This document shows, piece after piece, positions 6,522 through 15,393 of a stretch of DNA of 15,971 nucleotides. A program made the position numbers and the translations under genes. Each line of letters opens with the position of its first letter. The first letter of the stretch is position 1. Origin of the DNA: Calocera cornea HHB12733 (taxonomy: Eukaryota > Basidiomycota > Dacrymycetes > Dacrymycetales > Dacrymycetaceae); assembly GCA_001632435.1 (NCBI GenBank), contig KV424154.1:7864-23834 (forward strand), given 5' to 3'. The notes below the pieces were generated by a model. That model was not told the DNA's origin and ran no database searches. It worked only from the letters and a program-made list of their open reading frames with translations.

Positions 6522-7953
6522 ATGGCCCAGTCTGGCTATTCTAAACTCGCCGTGCACGGCTACTATCGCTACTCGGACATCCAGTTCTACTGGTACAAAG
6601 CAGTAGACTCCGAGAAAGGGCGGAACGGGCTCCGGGCATTCCTGAACGCAGAGGCTCTAGTTCATCCGGAAAACCCTTTGCACCTTGGAATTCAGGGAAT
6701 GGAGCTCTATCTGCTCACTATACCCAGCGGAGAAGTGCGGCTCTGCTTCTCGAGCAAGCAGCTGGAGTACATGCGCTACTGGCTGCACGCGGTCAAAGCG
6801 ATTGACAAGCTCGAAGATGTCCCGCTGCCCTCCACGGAGTACCTCATTCTCGAAAGCCAGGTCAAGAGCGTCTCACCCGTTCTCTATCGGACCGTGAAGG
6901 ATCTCAAGCACGCGATGCGCGATCTGAAGAAGACCAAGTACGTTCTCATCTAGCGATGGCTGTGTGTATGCTGACCGAGACTGTGTCTCCAGCCAGCGGC
7001 TCAAAACTTCTCCAGGTGGATTGACAGACCTGCGTACGATGTTTGAGCGTGTCCGCGCTGCCTTCCAGACGAAGAAGGGCGTCTGGGCGGCGCTCGACTT
7101 TGAGAGTTTCGAGTACGACCACCGCGCACTGACCGAGTTCGGATACTCGATCCTGACGTGGGATAAGAAGGGCAGAGAGGTGCGGAAGGAAGGGCACTGG
7201 TGTGTGGAAGAGAATATGAACCTGCTGAACGGCAAGTTTGTGAAGGAGAATCGGCGTGTAAGAGCGCCTCTGCACCAAACTGTCTCACTGTTGACGGTTA
7301 TCCAGGGGTTCAAGTTCGGCACCTCGGAAATCATCAAAGACGTCGAGTTCCGCAAACGCGTGTATGACATGGTCTACGACAACGGCCTTCCCGGCCCGCT
7401 CTATCTCATCCTCCACGGCGGTGCCGGGGACCGCGCGTACCTCAACCTCTGCGGCGTGCCCTTCACGCACGTCACGCCCGATCTCCCGGGCACGACGCCC
7501 ACGCCGCGTGCGAAGAACGCGCCTCCGCTGAAAGCGGGCGAGCTGCCGAACGTGTACACGGTCGATACGCAGGAGCTGTTCAAGGCGCTCGAGGGGAACC
7601 ACCGCATCGCGAGGGGCCTGGAGCGCATGTGCCAGCTGATGCGCTTGCCCGAGGTCAACCAGATCGGCGGATGGCACAATGCCGGAAACGATGCGCATGT
7701 ACGTGCCCTTCTTGCTTGGCGCTCCTCCTCTGACATGGTTCTGCAGTGGACGATGGAAGCGCTCATGGCTATGGCTGCTGGCGAACCGCTCGACAAGCAG
7801 CGCGAGGTCCGCTGGCCCGACAAGATCGCCCAGGTCCTGCCGAACACCATGTACCCCTCTGTGCCGGGCGACGACGCCAAGGGCAACAAGCTGGCTGTGC
7901 AGTGGGGCGAGGAGGGCGACAGCGACTGGGAGTGGCAGGAGGACGTGCTTTGA
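6522..7953 (+). CDS. Gfd2/YDR514C-like protein, DEDDh nuclease-like fold
   Basis: The family has an RNase H-like fold related to DEDDh exonucleases; its substrate is not known to me. Exons are 6522-6937, 6993-7257, 7306-7698 and 7747-7953 (426 aa). Introns 6938-6992, 7258-7305 and 7699-7746 are 55, 48 and 48 nt. The N-terminal half is a mixed helical region. The C-terminal domain has GVWAALDFESFE (D174, E176), LILHGGAGDRAYL (H264, D269) and IGGWHNAGNDAH (H351, D356), matching Exo I, II and III positions. Splicing restores NRRGFKFGTSEI and NDAHWTMEALMAMA, which fit the family where the unspliced reading has 16-residue insertions. The C-terminus is acidic and Trp-rich. MAQSGYSKL at 6522 is preferred as start, but in-frame ATGs lie upstream at 6363 and 6372. 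Whether it is catalytically active cannot be told from sequence. Confidence 0.85.
7258..7305 (+). other. In-frame stop-free intron (48 nt), Gfd2-like gene
   Basis: Donor GTAAGAGC and acceptor TTATCCAG with a TTGAC branch-like site. The 48 nt read through in frame as 16 residues. Removal joins ENRR to GFKFGTSEI, as expected for the family. Confidence 0.8.
7699..7746 (+). other. In-frame stop-free intron (48 nt) beside Exo III motif
   Basis: Donor GTACGTGC, branch CTGAC and acceptor TTCTGCAG. The 48 nt are in frame without a stop and would insert 16 residues directly after HNAGNDAH. Removal gives NDAHWTMEAL, the usual continuation of the Exo III helix, so retention would disturb the presumed active site. 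Confidence 0.85.
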
Positions 7954-8187
7954 GTTCTGTCTGCGTGTTGCGAGCTTGTGTGATGGTGGTATGACCCGTG
8001 ACTGCGATGCATACGAAACGCTCGAGCGTCACCGACGTTGTGTCTGATGCAGCCAGCCGCGTATAATGACAATGACGTGTTCCAGTCCCGTAACGCTATC
8101 GATACAGCATGATATAAAGTGCAAAGGGCCGAGGGGTATCTAGATCCACAAAGAACAGTGCAAGCCCTCCCCTGCCCGCGCGCCAGT
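7954..8187. other. Convergent 3' region between Gfd2-like gene and FEX
   Basis: 234 nt between two stop codons on opposite strands. It holds both 3' UTRs. No other feature is seen. Confidence 0.5.
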
Positions 8188-9907
8188 CTACAACCGCGCA
8201 ACGCACCAGAACGCCTCCCTCGCGCCGGCACCCCACGTGGTCCCGCCCAGTATGGCGAGCATGAGGATCTGCCCCGTGGCCCAGCTGCCGATGGCGTACG
8301 CCCACGCGCGCCGGGCGTCCCTGCCCCGGCCCTGCATGGCGCGGACCTCGACTGCGAAGGTGGAGACGGTGCTGAGGCAGCCGCACAGGCCGTCGATCAG
8401 GCCCTGGAGCACCACGCACGAGAGGGCTGTGATGGGCCCGGGCCCGGCGGGCGGGAGGCGCTGGAGGGCGTGGAAGATGGCTAGGAAGGCGGTGGCGAGG
8501 GCGTTTGCGAGCAGCGTGCCGATCGGGTAGTACGGATGGCGGCCGTTCAGCTGCGTGCCTAGGAGGTGCCGCGTGAGCGTGCCCGGGAAGGAGTAGAGGA
8601 GCGCGGACGTCGCGAGCGGGCGGAAGCGCGGGGAGAGGACGAGGTACATCGGGATGGTCAGGAGGTAGATGACGAGGCTTGCTCCGACCAGGAAGAGCCG
8701 GAGTGGGCGGGAGATGTGCAGCTTCCCTAGCTGGCGCACAAAGTGGTTGTGCGACAGGTCGTACGAGGCCAAGTGCAGGCCGAGCGAGAGGCCGCATAGG
8801 GAGACGGCGAATGTGACAAAGGTGCGGGTGAGGCCGTCCATGATCTGCGGAGGGGTCAGATGGGCACGCTACGCAGGAGGGGAGAACGCACATCGTATAT
8901 CCATATCCGATCGTAGGCGTACCCGTTCGAGAAAGCGAGGAAGACGTCCAGCATCCAGCTGGAGAAGGTGGTCAGGCTCCCGCAGAAGCCCGTCGCGATC
9001 GCAGTGTACAGCGGGGGATGGCTGCGTCTCGTCAGCCCCGTGCAGGTCGAGGACAGGGTGAAATGGAGACTGACAAAGCGGAGATCTGGTCCCTCCACCC
9101 CACACAGCAGCCCATGACGAGGCAGCCTATGCCCTGCACCCACGCGAGGGCAAACACGCCCTGCCCGTCGTACGTGTCCAGCGCGCTCAGCCCGAGCCGC
9201 GCCAGCACGCCCAGCACGCTCCCGGGCATGAGCAGGACGAGCACCTCGAGCGCGAGCGGGTGGTAGCTCTTCACCCGCGCCGAGGGCGGCTCGATCGCCT
9301 CGCTCGGCGTGGGGCTCTCGGGCCGGTGCGGCTGCGGCTGCGGCTGCGGCTGCCTGTTCCCGTCTTCGTTCCCGGTCACCGTGTCCTGCGAGTCGGGCGG
9401 TGTCTCCGCGGGCGAGGGGGACGGAGGGGACGGGACGGGGATCCCCTCGTTCGACTGGGCCTCGATGAACTTCTCGCTGAGCGACGTGCGCCGCGCGCGC
9501 GGGCGGCCCTCAGCGTCGAGCGGCGCATCCTCCTGCGACGTGGACCGGCGGAACAGCCGGTCGGAGAGGGACACCCTGCGGCGCACGGGGGAGGCGCGCT
9601 CCCCGCCTATCCCGTCCGACGAATGGCCGGGCTCGAGCGCCGCCGCGGGGGGGAAGCCGTCCGCCGGAGAGTCGGCAACGGCGTGCTCGCTCCCCTGGGA
9701 CATGCTCGTCCGCAGGCGGCGCACTGTCGACCTTGTTCGCTGAGGCGAGGTGGGCTCGGGCTCAGGCTCGCGGGGGGAGGTGGGCGGGGCCAGTCCTTCC
9801 TGCGCGGGGAAGAGCCGCTCGCTGAGCGTGCGTCGGCGCGCAAGCGGGAGGGGGAGCCCGGCACCCTCGTGCGGCGGGGGCGGGGCCGGGGGGCCGCCAG
9901 GCGGCAT
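8188..9907 (-). CDS. FEX1: Fluoride export channel FEX (tandem CrcB domains)
   Basis: Fungal FEX proteins let fluoride leave the cell across the plasma membrane. Exons are 9907-9075, 9021-8892 and 8844-8188 (539 aa). Introns 9022-9074 (GTCAGT donor, CTGAC branch) and 8845-8891 (GTGCGT donor, CTGAC branch) are 53 and 47 nt. Residues 1-214 form a long cytosolic tail rich in Pro and Ser with three similar basic motifs: RRRTLSERLF 24-33, RRRVSLSDRLF 109-119 and RRTSLSEKFI 139-148. Domain 1 covers about 215-345 with signature GFCGSLTTFSSW 289-300. Domain 2 covers about 400-525 with NALA (N435) and GLCGCLSTVSTF 473-484. The usual pore Asn of domain 1 appears as Gln (Q258 in WVQGIGCLVMG), in line with one pore being vestigial in eukaryotic FEX. 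The domain order and extra linking helix are normal. The start at 9907 is the only well-placed Met; an upstream exon is possible. Confidence 0.9.
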
Positions 9908-10044
9908 TTGGGGAGGGAGGGCGACTGGAGCGGAGTGAGAGGGCGACTGAGGCGCGTGCAGTAGTAGGCTACTCAGGGAGCGCTGGCCATGCTGGGAACG
10001 CCACTTTGCGTAGTTCAGTATTTTAGGCGCCCGCGGATCCCCAC

Positions 10045-10148
10045 GGAGGTATAGTCCGAAGCGGCAGCGGATGAGGCTAGCGGACGTAAAAGATCTGCGG
10101 AAGCAGGCGCGGGTGCGGAAGTACAGTACGAGCCCGCGGAAGCAAAGA
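10045..10148 (+). repeat. 18-nt degenerate repeat cluster in FEX/PPR promoter
   Basis: Cores start at 10045 (GGAGG), 10057 (CGAAG), 10069 (GGATG), 10082 (GGACG), 10099, 10117 and 10138 (GGAAG). The last three are 18 and 21 nt apart and read GCGGAAGCAG, GCGGAAGTAC and GCGGAAGCAA, matching the arrays at 1132-1413 and 2706-2945 some 7-9 kb away. Confidence 0.65.
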
Positions 10149-10399
10149 CGGCGCGGGGGGGGATGGACACTTGAGAGGGGCCCGGCCCGGTCGCGTTCGG
10201 GTCGGGGCAAGCCGGCACGCGCGGGCCCGATGCAGTGGCGGTGCGGCGGCGGGCCCGTCCGTGTGTGCCCAAAGTGGAAGATCCTGCGCGCGTCCCTGCG
10301 GCGGTGAGTCGTGCGGATCGAGCCCACACTTCCCGGCCGTCCTCACCCTGGTCCCTCCGTCCCTCCCTTTTAGCATAGTGCGCTGCTGCACGCTTAGTG

Positions 10400-10478
10400 C
10401 CACTGACCCACTGACCCCCCATCACTGACCCCCCACCACTCACCCACACCACCCTCACCCCCCACACCACTCACCCAC
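10400..10478 (+). other. C-rich, G-poor tract (G-quadruplex potential on minus strand)
   Basis: The plus strand is built of words such as CACTGACCCCCCA and CACTCACCCACACC with very few G. The minus strand therefore carries at least seven runs of three to six G within about 75 nt, separated by short loops. It lies 47 nt upstream of the PPR start codon. The motif is seen directly; formation of a quadruplex is inference. Confidence 0.55.
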
Positions 10479-10524
10479 GCAAGCCGCACGCGGCCTGCGC
10501 CTCTCCTCGCCCTCCGCACGCAGG

Positions 10525-13500
10525 ATGATCCCGAAGCTCGCGACGCACCTGCTGCAGCTCAAGTCGCACGGCACCCACACCCTCCGCGCCGTCCTCCAGT
10601 CCACAACATCCACAACAACTTCCTCAGTCACAGGCGTATCATCCGCTTCCTACGGCCTCCCATGGGCGGGCGTAGGCTCATCCAGCTCAAGCTGGGGAGG
10701 AAGCACAGGCGCAGGAGGCGCAAAGTTCAACGCAGGCAGCAGGTTCTATGCCGGATACACCGTCCGTCCCCCTTCCTTCTCCACCTGCATACACCCCACC
10801 CACGCTGACCGCGCAACAGGGCCCAGGCAGAGTCCTCACCCAGGCAACGTCCCTCCCCTCCGCCGACGGGTCCAACTCCCAGCTGGACGACTCGGACGAC
10901 CGGCCCCCCGCCGCCGCCGCCGCCGTGCGCGCCCCGCCCCTCGCCCACCTCCGCAGGAGGAGGAGCTCCCTCTCCCTCCTCGCGCCCAGGCACGTCCCCG
11001 CCCCCGGCCCCGCACCCGCAGGCGCCATCCACTCGCAGGCGAAGCACGCGTTTGGCCTCGAGGACAGACCCCGCGATGCGCTCGAGGGAGAGGGCGAGGT
11101 CAGGCGCGCGAGGAGGAACTCGACCAGCGCTTTGGAGAGGGAGCCCAGTCCGAGCGAGGAGCCCATACTCCCCCCACCGGCCCCGCTGGCGGAGGCTGCA
11201 CCGGACCTGACTCTGCAGACGCTTCCCGCTGCCCACCCCACCTCTGACGATATCCCAACAACGGCTCGCCCCGGAGCCGCACTCGAAAATGCCCTCGGAG
11301 CTGCCCCCGCCGACGAGCCGACGCACGACCTCGCCGCCCCTGATCAGGAGCGCTACACCGCGCTGCTCGCCGCGAAGCAGTCCGGCTCTGTCCGGCAGGT
11401 GATGCAGGAGGTGCTCAGGCTGCGCCAGTCCGCCGACGCCCACAGCGTCGCCACGTACAACATGGCCCTGCGCGCCGTGAACGCCGTGCGCACCAAGGGC
11501 ATGCCGATCGCGGTCGTGCTCGAGCTGTACAACGAGATGCTGGAGAAGGAGCTCACGCCGGACCACATGACCTACTCGAGCGTCATCCGCGCCCTGTGCG
11601 ACCGCGACCAGGACATCCACGAGCTGCTCACGTTCGGCAAGCTCGAGGGCGGCGCGCCCGACGCCGCGCCCAGCCCAGAACACGTCCACCTCCTCCAGAA
11701 CGAGGAGAACTTTGCCTCGGCCATGGCCCTCTTCAACGCCGCCCGCGCCCTGCGCGCAAGTCACTTCGGTATCGACACGTACAATGCCCTCCTGCGCTCC
11801 GCCGGCTTCCGCGGCGACATGGACAGTGCCGTGCGCGTGTACGCCGCGCTCGAGGCCCGCCCCGACGTCGCCCCGAACCTGGCGACGTACGGCCACCTCA
11901 TCGCCGTCTACGCCCACGCAAAGGACGTCGACGCCGCCCAGGACATCTTCCGCGAGTTCCGCGCCGCGGCCGAGCGCGGCGCGCTCCCGTGGCCGCCAAA
12001 GCCCCGCGACCGCGCCGCCCGCCGCGTGTACATGCAGGTCTACAACCGCATGCTCTCGGCCTACTTCCAGTGCGGCGAGCCCGGCCTCGCGCTCGCGCTG
12101 CTCGAGGAGATGCTCGGGCCGGGGGCGAAGGAGGACTTTAGCGCCGGCGACGTGCCCGCCCCGTCCTCCTCGACGTTCACCGAGGTCATCGCCGGCTTCT
12201 GCGACACCGGCGACCTCGACACCGCCGTCACGTGGTTCGAGCGGCTCCTGAACAGCCAGGCCACCGCCCCCAAGAACGACCCCTACGAGCCGTCCGCGCT
12301 GCCCCTCCGCCCGGACCGCGAGGCCTGGCTCGTCCTCTCGCACCACCTCACCGCCGCCGGCCGCCTCGACACCCTCCAGCGCCTCCTCACAACCATGATC
12401 CACACCGCCCCCGCGGGGTACACCCCGCTGCAGGCCTCGGACATTGCCGACTTCCTCAGCACGAACACGGCCTACCTCCTCTCCCCCGCGGCGCTCACGT
12501 ACCCGGCCCTCTCCCTCCAGCTCGTCAACGGCCTCAAGGACATCCTCCCCCAGTGCGCGACCGTCGCGCGTCTCTCCCGCCAGCGCATCCACGTCCACGA
12601 GTGGACCCTCGTCCGCTGCCTCGTCAGGCTCGGCGAGCACTCCGACGCCCTCGCCCTCGCCCGCACCATCGTCTCCCAGGAGCTCGCGGACATCGCCGCC
12701 GCCGGCCGCTCACAGGTCGCACAGTACCTCCTCCACGGCCTCCAGCGCTCCGCCCTCGAAGCCGCGAACGAGTTCATGGGCTCCGGCCCGGGATCCACCG
12801 GCCGCCTCCCGAACATCACCTTGACCAAGGCGCTCGACCTCTTCCACACCCTGAACGAAGCCCGCGCCACGCCCAACCCGGCGCTCCACGCGGCCTTTGT
12901 CAGCCTGTACATCCAGCAAAAGGCCGACTACTACCTCCAGCACCTCCCCGTACGCACAGAGTGGCTCCTCCTCCGCGACGCCTTCCTCCACCTCCACCAG
13001 ATCGCCTACGGCCTCAACGCCGACCAGGCCGACGGCCTCGAGCCCTACTTCACCCCCGCCGCCCCCTTCCCGGGCATCGAGTCCCTCATCGACGACATCG
13101 CCCCGCGGATCGCCTCGTGGGAGGTGCTCGGCAAGCCCGTGCTCTCCCCGGACCTGCACCCGATCTACGAGCAGCTCAGGCTCACACGCGGCCCCGAGAT
13201 CGCCCTCGCGCAGATGGACAAGCTCGGCCCGCTCTGGCAGGACGCGCTCGGCCAGCTCGTCCACAACGCCGAGCGGGAGAAGGCGGCCGCGCCGAGCGCG
13301 TCGGACTCTGACGCCCCCTCGACCAGGCTCGTCTCGTCCGAGGCATCCGTGGACACCGACCCGACGCCCGCGACGTCCGAGCTCGACAGCGCGCCCAGCG
13401 AGCCCGAGGCCGCGCCGCCCGCGCGCACAAAGCTCAAGCATCGCGTCAACTTGAAGCTCTCCTCCTTGATTGAGACCCAGCGTCACCGTCTGGACAACCC

Positions 13501-15153
13501 GGCCAAGTTCTTCGAGATGATCGTCGCCGACGCCAAGCGCAGACTGTACCCCACCCCCGCTGCCCTCAGCCTCGTCATCAACGCCCTGGGCCGGGCCCAT
13601 CAGCTGGACATGGCCAGGCAGCTGTACGGCATCTCCCAGACCATCCTGGCGTCGCTCGAGGACAACAAGGAGGAGCAGACGCGCGCGTGGTTCACCATCG
13701 AGGACGCCATGGTGTGCGCCCATGCCTTTGCCGGCGACATGGTCACGGCAAACCTCCATCGCACCAGGATGATCGAGCAGGGCGGCGCGCCCAGCTGCGA
13801 AGCCTATGCGGTCCTGATCCTCACCGTCAAAGAGTTCACGGACGACTGCAATGTCGCCCTCGCCCTGTACAACGAAGCCATCAGCCTCGGCGTCGCCCCC
13901 AACGTCTTCCTCTACAACAACATCATCTCCAAGCTCTCCAAGGCTAGGAAGGCCGAAGCCGCGCTCGAGATCTTCCAGGACATGAAGAAGCACGGAGTGC
14001 GCCCGACCTCGGTCACGTACGGCGCCTTGGTAGGCGCTTGCTGCCGAGTCGGCGATGCAGACACCGCGATGTATCTGTTCAGCGAAATGGCCGCGCAAGC
14101 AAACTTCCGGCCAAAGGCCCCTCCCTTCAACACGATGATCCAGTTCTTCGTCCATACCAAGCCCGACAGGGACCGCGCTCTCCATTACTACAACTTGATG
14201 GTCGCGTCAAACGTCTCCCCGAGCGCACATACCTTCAAGGCAAGTTATTTTCTGATCCCATTCTCATTGACGGTGACAGGCTGACCAAACTTGCAGCTGC
14301 TCATGGACGCGTACGGATTGATCGAGCCTGTGGACATGAGCGCGGTGGAGCTCGTGTTCGAGCAGCTCGTGGCCCGCAGGGATCTGCAAGTCCAGGGCAA
14401 CCACTGGGCGTCGCTGATCACTGCCTGGGGCTGCTCTTGCAAGGACGTCGACCGTGCACAGGCCATTTTCGATTCGATCCCGGCACATCCGACCACTCTC
14501 ACGTCTGGCCAGGAGCTGCCCGATGCTCAGACTTGGGAAGCTTTCATCAACGTGCTCGTCACCCAACACCGTTTCGATCTTTTGGGCCCTACGCTGGAAA
14601 ACCTCAACCGGTCGGGTGTACATATGACTGCATACATCGCAAATGTGGTCATCAGAGGCTATGCCTCTGCCGGTGAGATCGAGCGCGCGCGCGCTGTCTT
14701 TGAAAACATGCTGGACCCTCCGGAGGGAATGGCAGCGTCATTCAACCACGTGCCTGTCTACCGCTATGACTCGATCGCGGTGGCTTCCGACACTCCTGTC
14801 TATCGCGAGCCGTCGACATACGAGGCGATGATCCGCGCAGAGATGGGCGTCGGTGAGCGGGATCGCGCCGTCAGCTTACTTCAGCGCATGGAGGCACGGT
14901 AAGCATCTTGATCATCCTCTGCCCCGCAGCCTACTGACAATGCCTGCACAGGCATTTCCCGCCTGCAGTGGAGGCGCGCATCAGGGGACTCGTGACCCAG
15001 GCGATCGCCTTCCCAATGGTGCCCGATGCCCTGGACTTGGCCACCTGGCAGACGGGTATTTCCGCCATTGACTATGCACACCTCCCCGTCGCCCCGGCCG
15101 TTTTCTACGGCCCTGTCCCCGTGGACCCAGCAATGTATGAAGCAACTGCTTAA
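10525..15153 (+). CDS. Mitochondrial pentatricopeptide repeat protein, PET309/CYA-5-like
   Basis: PPR proteins of this fungal type act in mitochondria on specific mRNAs; Pet309 and CYA-5 are needed for COX1 mRNA stability and translation. Exons are 10525-10761, 10820-14239, 14297-14898 and 14952-15153 (1486 aa). Introns 10762-10819, 14240-14296 and 14899-14951 are 58, 57 and 53 nt; the second starts with GC. The N-terminus MIPKLATHLLQLKSHGTHTL lacks acidic residues, like a presequence, and leads to a Ser/Gly-rich region with RFYAGYT joined to GPGRVLTQA. PPR-like helical pairs begin near residues 288 (TYNMALRAV), 396 (TYNALLRSAG), 483 (VYNRMLSAY), 529 (TFTEVIAGF), 989, 1070, 1106 (LYNNIISKL), 1142 (TYGALVGACC), 1178 (FNTMIQFF), 1213 (TFKLLMDAYG), 1254, 1299, 1331 and 1394. 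An acidic Ser/Pro linker lies near 905-950. Very high GC3 creates long antisense open frames. Assignment to PET309/CYA-5 is from overall resemblance; another fungal PPR is possible. Confidence 0.88.
14240..14296 (+). other. GC-AG intron of the PPR gene (57 nt)
   Basis: The exon ends TTCAAG and the intron starts GCAAGT, otherwise a perfect donor, with branch CTGAC near 14279-14283 and acceptor CTTGCAG ending at 14296. Both junctions are phase 0, giving HTFKLLMDAYG, a regular PPR helix. The nearest GT (14244) paired with the same acceptor shifts the frame, and unspliced RNA meets a TGA at 14282-14284. Confidence 0.88.
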
Positions 15154-15393
15154 AATTGTTCACTATCCGACGGCCCTCCTTACACGCGGTTTTCGATTCT
15201 CCATCGGCTCAGAAGACGCGTGCGCCTTCTATTTTTTCGTATTCTTCAAGTTAATCTGTACCACCACAAGAGTCATCCAGCTGACCCGGGATCCGGCCAA
15301 AACTGTCGCAAACGCACTGTATTATTACAAGATGGGGGGGGCGTATAGCCTGGGATAGAGTGGGGGTGGGCGTAGATAGCGTTCTGTACACAC
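15154..15393. other. Convergent 3' region between PPR gene and COA1
   Basis: 240 nt between opposed stop codons. AT-rich and pyrimidine-rich near the PPR stop, then an eight-G run at about 15333-15340. No gene is seen. Confidence 0.5.

Larger units (their letters stand above)
9908..10524. promoter_or_regulatory. Divergent promoter region, FEX / PPR gene
   Basis: 617 nt between two start codons. It holds an 18-nt repeat cluster (10045-10148), a short homopolymeric G run near 10154-10161 and a C-rich tract next to the PPR start. Possible 5'UTR splice motifs for the PPR transcript are a donor GTGAGTCG at 10302 and acceptors CCTTTTAG at 10373 or CACGCAG at 10523; these are guesses. An open frame runs upstream of the FEX ATG on the minus strand but is Arg/Pro-rich, of biased composition and without family resemblance, so I leave it as leader. 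Confidence 0.4.

Noticed and set aside
9022..9098. Larger FEX intron (77 nt) using the upstream donor GTGGAG
   Set aside because: It keeps frame but removes WRDQISAF, which fits the family before HPPLYTA; the 53-nt choice has a better donor (GTCAGT) and the usual length.
9908..10327. N-terminal extension of FEX upstream of 9907
   Set aside because: The open frame is Arg/Pro-rich, crosses the 18-nt repeat cluster and a G run, and would add 140 residues with no resemblance to the family.
10727..12640. Long antisense open frame (637 codons) opposite the PPR gene, and another of 491 codons at 12710-14185
   Set aside because: Both are rich in Val, Gly, Glu and Arg, lack any family motif and mirror a gene with very high GC at third codon positions, which removes stops from the opposite strand.
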